Origin: JBMYYR01 sp965243605
GTDB taxonomy: Bacteria; Bacteroidota; Bacteroidia; Flavobacteriales; CAJXXR01
Length of the DNA: 64,000 bases
Assembly (NCBI GenBank): GCA_965243605.1
Contig: CBDEVQ010000112.1
Location: 11,674 to 75,673, forward strand
Reading direction: 5' to 3'
Below, in pieces: positions 26,175 through 35,007 of the stretch. Position numbers and translations under genes: made by a program. The notes below the pieces were generated by a model, which ran no database searches, was not told where the DNA came from, and worked only from the letters and a program-made list of their open reading frames with translations. Each line of letters opens with the position of its first letter. Position 1 is the first letter of the stretch.

Positions 26175-27478
26175 AAATCGTATTGTTTTATTTTTCTATA
26201 CAAAGTACGTTCAGAAATATCCAATTCTTTGGCCGCTTCTTTTCGTTTTCCTTTATATTTCTCTAACGCACGTTTTATCATTTTAATCTCCATATCTTGT
26301 AAAGATAATGGTTCTTCGTTTGTTTGAACATCTTCCACCTCAATTGATTTAATTTCAATAGGTTGATCTTCTATAGCATTGGGCACCGAAGGTGTAAACG
26401 TATTATTTGACGATAAATTAAAATCGTAATCTTCAACTTTAGGTTCTTGAAGTTGTAATATTTGAGATGAAGGTTGTTGAACATCTGACTGAACATCTTG
26501 ATTCAATTTTTGAATAAGCTGTGCATTATCAGCAACAAAATCGGCGTTATACCCTTGTTTCATAAGGTCTAATGTCAACTTTTTTAATTCTGAAAGATCT
26601 TTTTTCATATCAAAAAGAACTTTATACAACAATTCTCGTTCGTCGTAATTCTCCTGTCCTTTTTGATCTGCAACCATTACAGATCTTGAAGCCGATTTAT
26701 AATTTGGCAAAAATTCTTTTAAGGCCAAAGCATCAATCATTCTCTCTTCCTGAAGAACCGAAAGTTGTTCAACCACATTTCTCAATTGACGAATATTACC
26801 TGGCCAATTGTAACGCATTATAAGGTCTATAGCATCTTGGCTTAAGCGTATAGCTGGAATATTATATTTACCTGCAAAATCGGAAGCAAATTTCCTAAAC
26901 AACAAGTGAATATCCTGTCCTCTCTCTCTTAAAGGAGGTAGTTCTATACGCATAGTATTTAAACGATAGAAGAGATCTTCACGAAATTTACCATCTTGTA
27001 TGGCTTGAAAAAGATTAACATGAGATGCAGCTACAATTCTAACATTTGTTTTGAGAACTTTAGAAGAACCTACTTTAATAAATTCTCCAGTTTCTAAAAC
27101 TCTTAACAATCTTACTTGGGTTGCCAATGGTAATTCTGCAACTTCGTCAAGAAATATAGTTCCTCCATCTGCTTCTTCAAAATACCCTTTTCGAGATCCC
27201 GTCGCTCCGGTAAAAGCCCCTTTTTCGTGCCCAAATAATTCAGAATCTATGGTTCCATCTGGAATGGCTCCACAGTTTACTGGAATAAAGGCTTTATGTT
27301 TACGTAGAGATAACTGATGAATTATTTTTGGAATAGCTTCTTTACCTGTTCCACTTTCTCCAGAAATTAGGACAGATATATCTGTTGGAGCTACCTGAAT
27401 GGCTTTACGAATCGCTCGATCTAAACCAACTGAAAATCCTACAATTCCAAATCTACTTTTAATATCTTGTTCTTTCAT
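26171..27478 (-). CDS. Sigma-54 interaction domain AAA+ activator without receiver domain
   Basis: From the ATG at 27478 the protein begins almost directly with the AAA+ domain: Walker A GESGTGKEAI, the sigma-54 contacting GAFTGAT loop, Walker B GGTIFLDEVAELP, and the R-finger region FREDLFYRLN. After a long linker of about 130 residues with a Gln/Asp-rich part, a Fis-type HTH closes the protein (KRKEAAKELDISERTLYRKI). No N-terminal sensor is present, so activity must be controlled by level or partner. GAFTGA makes real sigma-54 activation plausible. First gene of the operon with lptE, TPR gene and secG; upstream codons from 27529 are rejected because the domain start fits here. Confidence 0.9.
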   Translation of the reverse strand: MKEQDIKSRFGIVGFSVGLDRAIRKAIQVAPTDISVLISGESGTGKEAIPKIIHQLSLRKHKAFIPVNCGAIPDGTIDSELFGHEKGAFTGATGSRKGYFEEADGGTIFLDEVAELPLATQVRLLRVLETGEFIKVGSSKVLKTNVRIVAASHVNLFQAIQDGKFREDLFYRLNTMRIELPPLRERGQDIHLLFRKFASDFAGKYNIPAIRLSQDAIDLIMRYNWPGNIRQLRNVVEQLSVLQEERMIDALALKEFLPNYKSASRSVMVADQKGQENYDERELLYKVLFDMKKDLSELKKLTLDLMKQGYNADFVADNAQLIQKLNQDVQSDVQQPSSQILQLQEPKVEDYDFNLSSNNTFTPSVPNAIEDQPIEIKSIEVEDVQTNEEPLSLQDMEIKMIKRALEKYKGKRKEAAKELDISERTLYRKIKQYDL

Positions 27479-27600
27479 AACTATTTTAGGTATTGAAAGT
27501 CTTATTATAGTCTCAATTATATTATACAATTCAAAAACACACTATTTATTTCATATTTCAGTTAGAAATTAAATAAATGTTTTTGTTAGATCTTTAGAAA

Positions 27601-27634
27601 AAAAATCCCCTTTATTAAACTAAAGAGGATTTTT
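27601..27634 (-). terminator. miaB terminator
   Basis: AAAAATCCTCTTTA and near-complement with a GTTTAA loop, followed by TTTTTT on the minus strand, 6 bp after the miaB stop. Confidence 0.82.
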
Positions 27635-27640
27635 CATTAT

Positions 27641-29086
27641 TTATTTTACAGCAGTTCCAAAAAGAGTTGCTGTTGTACAATCATCTACCATAACATTTAC
27701 AAAATCTCCTTTTTTGTACGTTTCTTTAGGGAAAATAATTACCGTATTTCTCGAGTTACGTCCATATAAATGTTCATCTGATCGTTTAGAGAACCCTTCA
27801 ACTAAAACTTCATATACTTTACCAACTTGTTTCTGATTATTAATCATAGCATGCTGACGTTGAAGTGTTATAATTTCTGCTAAACGACGTTGCTTTTCTT
27901 CCTTAGATACATCATCTTCCATTTTTTTAGCAGCCATTGTATTTGGACGCTCAGAATATGCAAACATGTATCCATAGTCAAACTCTACATACTTCATTAA
28001 CTCTAAAGTATCTAAATGCTCTTCTGGTGTTTCAGAACAAAATCCTGTAATAATATCGTGAGAAATTCCACAATCAGGAATAATACGTTTAATAGAATCT
28101 ATACGTTCTCTATACCATGCATTTGTATACCCTCTATTCATTAGTTTTAAAATTCTATCGTTACCCGACTGGAATGGTAAATGAATATAGTTACAAATGT
28201 TATCGTATTTAGCCATAGTATATAATACATCGTCTCCCATATCTTGTGGATGAGATGTTGAGAATCGAATTCTCATATTTGGAACAGCTATCGCTACTTT
28301 TTCTAATAATTGAGCAAAATTAGTACTTGTTGCTTTTTCAATTTCAGATAAATTCTTAAAATTCTTTTTAGGACCACCTCCATACCAAAGGTAAGAATCT
28401 ACGTTTTGACCTAAAAGTGTGATTTCTTTATATCCGTTTTCAGCTAGTTCAATAACCTCTTGTGTGATACTTTCTACATCACGGCTACGTTCTCTACCAC
28501 GGGTAAAAGGAACAACACAGAATGCACACATATTATCGCACCCTCTCATAATAGATACAAATGCAGAAATTCCATTTCCTCCTAATCTTACAGGAGCAAT
28601 ATCAGCATATGTTTCTTCGGTACTTAATAATACATTAACCGCTTTACGACCACCATCTAATTCTGTTAGTAAATTCGGTAAATCTCTATAAGCATCTGGT
28701 CCTACAACCAAATCAACAATTTTCTCTTCTTCTAAAAACTTATCCTTTAAACGTTCTGCCATACAACCTAATACACCAACTTTCATCTTTGGTTTATTTC
28801 GTTTTAGCTTTTTAAAGTTAGTTAAACGTTTACGGATTGTTTGCTCCGCTTTTTCACGAATAGAACAAGAGTTCAATAAAATTAAATCGGCTTCTTCTAA
28901 ATCACGTGTTGTAGAATAACCGTCTTTATTTAAAATAGAAGCTACAATCTCTGAATCAGAAAAATTCATTTGACATCCGTAACTTTCTATATATAGCTTT
29001 TTCGATCCCTCATGAGCATCAATGACAGTTGCTTGCCCTTGTTGACTTTCGTCTAATTGTTTATGTTGGTCTGTTGTATGGTCCAT
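27641..29086 (-). CDS. miaB: tRNA-2-methylthio-N6-dimethylallyladenosine synthase MiaB
   Basis: Radical-SAM methylthiotransferase that adds the 2-methylthio group to i6A37 in tRNA. The N-terminal MTTase domain has three cluster cysteines (ESYGCQMN, LNSCSIREKAE, GVLGCMAERL). The radical SAM motif is MRGCDNMCAFCVVPFTRG, that is CxxxCxxC. A TRAM domain ends the protein (GKVYEVLVEGFSKRSDEHLYGRN, first part cited). Start at 29086 rather than 29113 because a -7 box at 29103-29110 puts the transcript start downstream of the latter. MiaB is distinguished from MtaB/RimO by the SCSIREKAE motif and length. Monocistronic with its own terminator. Confidence 0.95.
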   Translation of the reverse strand: MDHTTDQHKQLDESQQGQATVIDAHEGSKKLYIESYGCQMNFSDSEIVASILNKDGYSTTRDLEEADLILLNSCSIREKAEQTIRKRLTNFKKLKRNKPKMKVGVLGCMAERLKDKFLEEEKIVDLVVGPDAYRDLPNLLTELDGGRKAVNVLLSTEETYADIAPVRLGGNGISAFVSIMRGCDNMCAFCVVPFTRGRERSRDVESITQEVIELAENGYKEITLLGQNVDSYLWYGGGPKKNFKNLSEIEKATSTNFAQLLEKVAIAVPNMRIRFSTSHPQDMGDDVLYTMAKYDNICNYIHLPFQSGNDRILKLMNRGYTNAWYRERIDSIKRIIPDCGISHDIITGFCSETPEEHLDTLELMKYVEFDYGYMFAYSERPNTMAAKKMEDDVSKEEKQRRLAEIITLQRQHAMINNQKQVGKVYEVLVEGFSKRSDEHLYGRNSRNTVIIFPKETYKKGDFVNVMVDDCTTATLFGTAVK

Positions 29087-29102
29087 TTTCAGGTATTTTG
29101 TG

Positions 29103-29110
29103 CAAAAGTA
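29103..29110 (-). promoter_or_regulatory. -7 promoter box for miaB
   Basis: TACTTTTG on the minus strand (TAnnTTTG), about 17 nt upstream of the ATG at 29086. A TTGACA-like element sits at 29130-29135, 19-22 bp further up. Confidence 0.5.
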
Positions 29111-29561
29111 CAATATTTTTATATAAACGTGTCAAGTTGTCAGGGTAAAATAAAGATCAAATATTATTATTGATTTTAAAATATGTTAAGCTAACCCTTA
29201 TGTTTATTATTAAGTTGTATAAAGAATTTAGATCTTTGTATTACTCCTAATCTTTTACTTGTTTAATATACAAACAATTTTTGCCTTATCTCACTTTAGC
29301 AATTATTTTCAAATACGGCTATAAATCTCTTTTAAACTCTAACAAAAATACATTATCATTCCTATTTAATGTATATTTCTAAAACAGCCAATCCAATGGC
29401 TTTTCCAAGTATTATTTATCTCTAATAAATTCCCTATACACTTATCCTTAACTAGATACTTTTACAACAGTGATCTAAATCCATAAATTGTAAAATCCCA
29501 ATTTTTGTTTTATATTGACCTAACAAACACACTATCAATCTTTAAATTCTATTACACTACC
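29111..29561. other. Divergent intergenic region, no gene seen
   Basis: About 450 very AT-rich bases between miaB and the small membrane protein gene. Apart from the miaB promoter elements I see no coding frame, repeat or clear hairpin. Confidence 0.5.
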
Positions 29562-29987
29562 ATGACAACAACTACAAATTCTGTTGCTCCAAAATCTCTG
29601 AAAATTATTGCAATATTAGCTATCTTATGGAACCTTATGGGCGTTATGTCTTATATAGGACAAAGCTTAATTACTTCAGGCCAAATGGAAGGAGATGACC
29701 TTATGATTATGGATTACCCAGCTTGGGTAACAGCGGCCTATGCTACAGCTGTATTTTCTGGTTTTATTGGAAGTATAACTTTATTAATGCGAAAAAAGAT
29801 TTCTAATCTATTGTTTATTCTTTCTTTAGTTTGTGTTATTGCTAAAAGCATATATGACTATACGATAGTAGACAATGCATATTTTTACACAACAGGTGCT
29901 CTCGTATTTTCAGCATTAATATATCTTATTGCTATTTATTTAATTATGTATTCTAAAAAAGGAATGGATAAAGGTTGGTTAAATTAA
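29562..29987 (+). CDS. Small four-helix membrane protein of unknown function
   Basis: 141 residues from the ATG at 29562 (MTTTTNSVAPKSLKIIAILAI). Four hydrophobic segments lie at about 13-33, 51-70, 76-92 and 104-125, with PKSLKIIAILAILWNLMGV typical of a Bacteroidota family often labelled sugar transporter without proof. The 19 upstream codons lack a fit and are dropped. Monocistronic, with a terminator just after it. Function unknown. Confidence 0.7.
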   Translation: MTTTTNSVAPKSLKIIAILAILWNLMGVMSYIGQSLITSGQMEGDDLMIMDYPAWVTAAYATAVFSGFIGSITLLMRKKISNLLFILSLVCVIAKSIYDYTIVDNAYFYTTGALVFSALIYLIAIYLIMYSKKGMDKGWLN

Positions 29988-30009
29988 TTAACTCTTAAAT
30001 ATGTATACA

Positions 30010-30044
30010 AAAAAAAGGAAGGTTAATTTAACCATCCTTTTTTT
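30010..30044 (+). terminator. Terminator of the 29562-29987 gene
   Basis: AAAAAAAGGAAGGTTAA and near-complement (one mismatch), then a T run. Confidence 0.83.
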
Positions 30045-30213
30045 ATATAACTCCTTTTTAATGGATCATTTACTTACAAATTCGAGCTCTTATTATATAA
30101 TTTCAATTAAACCATAAGATTCCCCTCCCTATCCTACAACATTAAAACAATCTAAAAATCAGTAAAATACAAACTACTATTCTTACAAATACCATAAATA
30201 CGGTAGAAAATTT

Positions 30214-30248
30214 ACTTCCTTATTTATAATTATTTAAAATAAGGAAGT
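30214..30248. promoter_or_regulatory. 12-bp inverted repeat upstream of the suf operon, candidate operator
   Basis: ACTTCCTTATTT (30214-30225) and its exact complement AAATAAGGAAGT (30237-30248) with an 11-bp spacer. The right arm ends 19 bp before the suf -7 box, so it covers the -33 area, where a repressor would block polymerase. The factor is unknown. As a hairpin it lacks a T tail, so a terminator is less likely. Confidence 0.45.
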
Positions 30249-30267
30249 TTAATCTTAATTTTATGCT

Positions 30268-30275
30268 TAATTTTG
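30268..30275 (+). promoter_or_regulatory. -7 promoter box for the suf operon
   Basis: TAATTTTG, matching TAnnTTTG; transcript start near 30282, about 30 nt before the ATG at 30313. Confidence 0.55.
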
Positions 30276-30312
30276 CAGAGCTAAAATTCAATTTTTCAAC
30301 CAACAAAGAAAG

Positions 30313-30642
30313 ATGATAAAAATAACAGAAGAAGCCCGAAATAAGCTAATTAGCTTAATGAAGGAAGATGGAAAATCTCTATCTGAGTCATTTGTACGCG
30401 TTGGTGTTACAAGTGGTGGATGTTCTGGTTTGTCTTACAAACTAGACTTCGACAGTGAACGAAAAGAAAATGATCAATTAATCGAAGATGGAGATATCCG
30501 CATTCTTGTGGATAAAAAATCAGTCCTTTACCTTGCCGGAACAACCTTAAATTATTCGGGAGGATTAAACGGAACAGGATTTGTTTTCGAAAACCCAAAT
30601 GCAAGTCGTACTTGTGGTTGCGGTGAAAGTTTCTCATTATAA
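30313..30642 (+). CDS. A-type iron-sulfur carrier (SufA/IscA/ErpA family)
   Basis: A 109-residue HesB-like protein that carries Fe-S clusters to target proteins. The three conserved cysteines are in GVTSGGCSGLSYKL and at the C-terminus NASRTCGCGESFSL (C-x-C). It begins MIKITEEARNKLISLMKE, the usual N-terminal helix. It leads the suf operon, with sufB 30 bp after, so its natural partner is the SufBCD scaffold; SufA is the likely role though IscA/ErpA-type function cannot be told from sequence. Confidence 0.92.
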   Translation: MIKITEEARNKLISLMKEDGKSLSESFVRVGVTSGGCSGLSYKLDFDSERKENDQLIEDGDIRILVDKKSVLYLAGTTLNYSGGLNGTGFVFENPNASRTCGCGESFSL

Positions 30643-30671
30643 TCCATTTTTTGAACCCCTACATAAATCCG

Positions 30672-32135
30672 ATGGAAGAAAATCAAAACTTATCTGAAGA
30701 CGATAAAATATTACAGGAAGTAACCAGTTCCGAGTATAAATACGGATTCGTTACAGATATTGAGTCAGACACCATACCTAAAGGATTAAACGAAGATGTT
30801 ATTCGTTTAATTTCTTCAAAAAAGAATGAACCAGAATGGTTATTAGAATGGCGTTTAAAAGCGTATAAAACATTCTTAGGAATGCAAGAAAAAGAATGGG
30901 CAAATGTGACCTACAAAAAACCTAATTTACAAGAGGTTTCTTTTTACTCTGCTCCTAAACAAAATGTTGACAATCCGAAAAGCTTAGACGAAATTGATCC
31001 AAAATTATTGGAGACATTCGGAAAACTAGGAATTTCTCTTGAAGAGCAAAAACGATTAACTGGTGTTGCCGTTGATATCGTTGTAGATTCAGTTTCTGTT
31101 GCGACTTCTTTTAAAGAAAAACTAGGAGAATTAGGTATCATATTTTGTTCTATTTCTGAAGCTATTCAAGAGCACCCAGATTTAGTAAAAAAATATATTG
31201 GTACAGTTGTTCCTCCTGCAGACAATTATTATGCGGCATTAAATTCAGCTGTTTTTACAGATGGATCTTTCTGTTACATTCCGAAAGGAGTGCGTTGTCC
31301 TATGGAACTCTCTACATATTTTAGAATTAACGAAGGTGGTACTGGACAATTTGAGCGTACATTACTTATATGTGATGAAGATGCTTATGTAAGTTACCTA
31401 GAAGGTTGTACAGCCCCTCAACGTGATGAAAATCAATTACACGCTGCGGTAGTTGAGTTAATTTCTATGGATAGAGCCGAAATTAAATATTCTACAGTTC
31501 AAAACTGGTACCCTGGTGATGAAAATGGAGTTGGTGGTGTATTTAACTTTGTTACTAAACGTGGAATTTGTCATACCGATTCTAAAATATCTTGGACTCA
31601 AGTAGAAACGGGTTCTGCTGTAACTTGGAAATATCCTTCTTGTATTTTACTTGGAGATAATTCTGTTGGAGAGTTCTTCTCTGTTGCAGTAACAAACCAT
31701 TATCAACAAGCAGATACAGGTACAAAGATGATTCATGTTGGTAAAAATACCAGCTCAACAATTATCTCTAAAGGTATTTCGGCAGGAAAGAGTAATGGTA
31801 GTTACCGTGGTTTAGTTAAGATTAATAAATCTGCTGAAAATGCACGTAACTTCTCAGAATGTGATTCATTATTAATGGGTGATACATGTGGTTCTCACAC
31901 GTTCCCTTATATAGAAGTGGATAACGATACAGCGCAAATAGAACACGAAGCTACAACATCTAAAATTGGTGAAGATCAATTATTTTATTGTAACCAACGT
32001 GGTATTCCAACAGACGAAGCCATTGGACTAATCGTTAATGGATATTGTCAGGCTGTTTTAGAAAAACTGCCAATGGAATTTGCTGTTGAAGCGCGTAAAT
32101 TACTATCCCTATCCTTAGAAGGATCTGTAGGTTAA
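30672..32135 (+). CDS. sufB: Fe-S cluster assembly scaffold SufB
   Basis: Core scaffold of the SufBC2D complex on which Fe-S clusters are built. Signature stretches are SFCYIPKGVRCPMELSTYFR, GQFERTLLICDEDAYVSYLEG (first part), CTAPQRDENQLHAAVVEL, GDTCGSHTFPYIEV and the C-terminal ATTSKIGEDQLFYCNQRG. The start at 30672 (MEENQNLSEDD) fits SufB better than the ATG 21 bp earlier. With sufC and sufD following, it forms a four-gene operon; the sulfur donor genes sufS and sufE do not follow in this window. Confidence 0.96.
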   Translation: MEENQNLSEDDKILQEVTSSEYKYGFVTDIESDTIPKGLNEDVIRLISSKKNEPEWLLEWRLKAYKTFLGMQEKEWANVTYKKPNLQEVSFYSAPKQNVDNPKSLDEIDPKLLETFGKLGISLEEQKRLTGVAVDIVVDSVSVATSFKEKLGELGIIFCSISEAIQEHPDLVKKYIGTVVPPADNYYAALNSAVFTDGSFCYIPKGVRCPMELSTYFRINEGGTGQFERTLLICDEDAYVSYLEGCTAPQRDENQLHAAVVELISMDRAEIKYSTVQNWYPGDENGVGGVFNFVTKRGICHTDSKISWTQVETGSAVTWKYPSCILLGDNSVGEFFSVAVTNHYQQADTGTKMIHVGKNTSSTIISKGISAGKSNGSYRGLVKINKSAENARNFSECDSLLMGDTCGSHTFPYIEVDNDTAQIEHEATTSKIGEDQLFYCNQRGIPTDEAIGLIVNGYCQAVLEKLPMEFAVEARKLLSLSLEGSVG

Positions 32136-32159
32136 ACCCCAATTTAGAACACAAACATC

Positions 32160-32897
32160 ATGTTAAAAATAAATAACTTAGAAGCTCGAATAGAAGCATT
32201 CGAAATTTTAAAAGGAATCAATTTAGAAATTAAGCCAGGTGAAGTTCATGCCATAATGGGTCCTAACGGAGCTGGTAAATCAACATTATCTTCTGTAATT
32301 GCAGGTCGTGATGATTATGAAGTAACTGGAGGAGATATTGAATTAGACGGTGTAAGCTTATTAGACCTTGACCCAGAAGAGCGTGCTCATGAGGGTATTT
32401 TCTTATCATTCCAATATCCTGTTGAAATTCCAGGTATTTCAGTTTCTAATTTTGTAAAAACTGCCGTTAACGAATCTAGAAAAGCAAAAGGTTTAGAGCC
32501 AATGCCAGCTAAGGAGTTATTAAAGAAGATGAAAGAAAATCAAAAACTTCTTGAAATGTCTCCTAAATTCTTAAGCCGTTCTATGAACGAAGGATTCTCT
32601 GGTGGTGAAAAGAAACGTAACGAGATTTTCCAAATGGCAATGTTAGAGCCTAAATTAGCCATCTTAGATGAGACTGATTCTGGTTTAGATATTGATGCCT
32701 TAAGAGTTGTTGCAAATGGTGTAAATAAATTAAAAAGCGAAAACAACGCCGTATTAATTATTACACACTACCAACGTTTATTAGATTATATTATTCCTGA
32801 TTTTGTACACGTTTTAGCCGATGGTAAAATTGTGAAAACAGGTGGTAAAGAACTTGCTCTTGAATTAGAAGAGAAAGGATATGATTGGTTAACTTAA
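32160..32897 (+). CDS. sufC: Fe-S cluster assembly ATPase SufC
   Basis: ABC-type ATPase of the SufBCD scaffold; a cytosolic, not a transport, ATPase. Walker A is GPNGAGKSTL, the ABC signature is FSGGEKKRNE, Walker B is LAILDETDSGLD, and the H-loop is IITHYQRLLDY. The SufC-specific start MLKINNLEARIEAFEILKGI and GRDDYEVTGG match. The 245 residues are normal for the family. It lies 24 bp after sufB and 12 bp before sufD. Confidence 0.97.
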   Translation: MLKINNLEARIEAFEILKGINLEIKPGEVHAIMGPNGAGKSTLSSVIAGRDDYEVTGGDIELDGVSLLDLDPEERAHEGIFLSFQYPVEIPGISVSNFVKTAVNESRKAKGLEPMPAKELLKKMKENQKLLEMSPKFLSRSMNEGFSGGEKKRNEIFQMAMLEPKLAILDETDSGLDIDALRVVANGVNKLKSENNAVLIITHYQRLLDYIIPDFVHVLADGKIVKTGGKELALELEEKGYDWLT

Positions 32898-32909
32898 GAT
32901 TCTGTACAT

Positions 32910-34169
32910 ATGAATTGGATAGAAAATATTAACCCATCTATGTTGGATCAATTTACAGATTCAACAGATCGAACAACTCAATTAGAGGCGTTTAAATCGT
33001 TGGGGCTTCCTACGCGTACAAACGAAGAATGGAAGTATACAAACTTGAAAAAGTTTCTAAACACAGACTGGAATCTTGATAACCTACCTACCGAAGTAGA
33101 AATTAGTGTACCAGAAAAAATTAGTGAAAACGCCCTTCAATTTGTCTTTGTAAATGGATTATTTAGCCCTGAGTTATCAGATGCTTTCCCATCTACAGTT
33201 ACAATGTCTAACATGGCTAATGCAACACAATTACCAGATTCTTTTGGTAAAATTGCAGAAAAAGAAGGAGATTCTTTATTAGCATTAAACAAGGCGACTT
33301 ACCGTGATGGTTTATTCATTCACGTAAAAAAGAGTCAAATTGTTGAAGAGCGAATAGAACTTGTTTTTATTAACAATAGTACTGAAGCGTCATTAACTGC
33401 TCCACGTAACTTTTATGTGGTTGAAGAAAATGCGCAAGTAAAAATTACGGAAAGACACTTTAACCAAGGTTCTGTTGAACATTTTACGAATGTACTTACC
33501 GAAGGTGATGTTGCTGCTAATGGTCGTTTAGTGATTTGTAAAATTCAAAACGATACGATTTTATCTACAATGATTGATCATACTTGGATTCGTCAAGATA
33601 AACAATCGCATGCACAAGTAGATACATTTAGCTTTGACGGTAAATTAGTGAGAAACAATTTACAATTTTTACACATTGGTGAACATTTAGAATCTCATTT
33701 ACGTGCCATTACTATTGGAAAAGGAAAAAGTCATATTGACCACTCTACTTTAGTAAACCATGCTATGCCTAATGGATTCTCTAACCAGATGTACAAGGGT
33801 ATTTATGGCGATAAATCTAATGGTGTTTTTAACGGACGTATTATGGTTTGTAAAGATGCTCAAAAGACCAATGCTTTCCAACAGAACAATAATATCTTAA
33901 CAAGTAAAAATGCTTCTATTGATACTAAACCTCAATTAGAGATTTTTGCAGATGATGTTAAATGTTCTCATGGTTGTACAATTGGACAAATGGACGAAAA
34001 GGCTATTTTCTATTTACAACAACGTGGTGTTCCTAAAAAAGAAGCGATTGCTTTATTAACATTTGCTTTTGCAAACGAAGCTTTAGAGAACATTACTGAT
34101 GATGCTTTAAACTTATTTATTCGCCTTGAAATTGCAGCCCAATTAGGTGTAAATATCGATTTAGAATAG
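32910..34169 (+). CDS. sufD: Fe-S cluster assembly protein SufD
   Basis: Paralogue of SufB that pairs with it in the SufBC2D complex. Recognised by RTNEEWKYTNLKKFL at the N-terminus, the beta-helix core, and the C-terminal KCSHGCTIGQMDEKAIFYL followed by RGVPKKEAIALLTFAFA. The 419 residues match. The operon ends here with a strong terminator at 34196-34234, so sufS and sufE, which often come next in Flavobacteriia, must be elsewhere. Confidence 0.95.
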   Translation: MNWIENINPSMLDQFTDSTDRTTQLEAFKSLGLPTRTNEEWKYTNLKKFLNTDWNLDNLPTEVEISVPEKISENALQFVFVNGLFSPELSDAFPSTVTMSNMANATQLPDSFGKIAEKEGDSLLALNKATYRDGLFIHVKKSQIVEERIELVFINNSTEASLTAPRNFYVVEENAQVKITERHFNQGSVEHFTNVLTEGDVAANGRLVICKIQNDTILSTMIDHTWIRQDKQSHAQVDTFSFDGKLVRNNLQFLHIGEHLESHLRAITIGKGKSHIDHSTLVNHAMPNGFSNQMYKGIYGDKSNGVFNGRIMVCKDAQKTNAFQQNNNILTSKNASIDTKPQLEIFADDVKCSHGCTIGQMDEKAIFYLQQRGVPKKEAIALLTFAFANEALENITDDALNLFIRLEIAAQLGVNIDLE

Positions 34170-34195
34170 AATAATTTCATTCTTCTTATATAAAT

Positions 34196-34234
34196 AAAAA
34201 GCCTCCAGATACATAATGTATCTGGAGGCTTTTT
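34196..34234. terminator. Terminator of the suf operon, shared with the convergent TPR gene
   Basis: AAAAAGCCTCCAGATACAT and its complement around a short AT loop, T runs on both strands. Confidence 0.9.
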
Positions 34235-34296
34235 ATTTAACATCTATGTGTTTCACACTTCAATATATCTTACAATATCACTTTTAAACGATTAAT

Positions 34297-34881
34297 TTAT
34301 AATCCTAAAACCTGCTTTATTAAATCGTCTTTACTAAATTGAAGCATCTGATCAACTATTGGATTATTTGGATCTTCTGTTTTCAATTGTTTTAACTCTG
34401 CCTTTCCTTTATCCACCTCTCCTATTAAAATGTAAGACACAGCTCTATTTAAACGATTACTCATATATGAAGCTTCAAGTCCTTTATCATTGATGCGAGC
34501 TGAATATAAATCGATACTTTTTGAATAACTAAGGTTTGCTTTTTTATGATAACCCAAATGAGAATACAGCATACCTAAAAAGCTCCAAGCTTCAGCCATT
34601 TCAGGCTGTTTTGACACGATGGTTTCATTCTCTAACATAGCCTTGTCAAATTCCTTTCTATTTAAATAGATATTAACTTTATTTGAGTGCGGCATCATAT
34701 AAGTTTCATCCATCTTTATAGCTTTATCAAATAAGATTAATGCACTATCCACTTTACCATTTTGCAAATATCCACCTGCTTTATTATTCATTTCAATAGC
34801 TTCTTGCTTATAAACAGGATTATCTTGTCCACAACAATATAATGATGTCGTAATTACAAGTAAAATTAATAGACGTTTCAT
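34297..34881 (-). CDS. TPR-repeat lipoprotein
   Basis: A 194-residue lipoprotein with signal peptide MKRLLILLVITTSLYCC and two adjacent Cys candidates (16 and 17) before GQDNPVYKQ. Two or three TPR-like repeats follow (AGGYLQNGKVDSALILFDKA, then NIYLNRKEFDKAMLENE and FLGMLYSHLGYHKKANLSYS). The last 40 residues contain SYILIGEVDKGKAELKQL. It would be a periplasm-facing, lipid-anchored scaffold; no enzyme motif is seen. Function unknown; convergent with sufD. Confidence 0.75.
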   Translation of the reverse strand: MKRLLILLVITTSLYCCGQDNPVYKQEAIEMNNKAGGYLQNGKVDSALILFDKAIKMDETYMMPHSNKVNIYLNRKEFDKAMLENETIVSKQPEMAEAWSFLGMLYSHLGYHKKANLSYSKSIDLYSARINDKGLEASYMSNRLNRAVSYILIGEVDKGKAELKQLKTEDPNNPIVDQMLQFSKDDLIKQVLGL

Positions 34882-35007
34882 AAATTTAATAGAGTTAAAT
34901 TACATTGGTAAATGTAGTCATTATATTGAATACAATAGCTTAAGTAGATCTGGTTTACGATAAACTTAATCCCTCTAAACATTACATTTAAAGGGGTATT
35001 TTTATTT

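Noticed and set aside
29505..29561. 19 extra N-terminal codons for the membrane protein at 29562
   Set aside because: The sequence before MTTTTNS is not protein-like and the later ATG gives a normal membrane protein start.
30650..30671. Earlier in-frame start at 30651 for sufB
   Set aside because: The MEENQNLSEDD start at 30672 fits SufB N-termini better; the 7 extra codons are unsupported.
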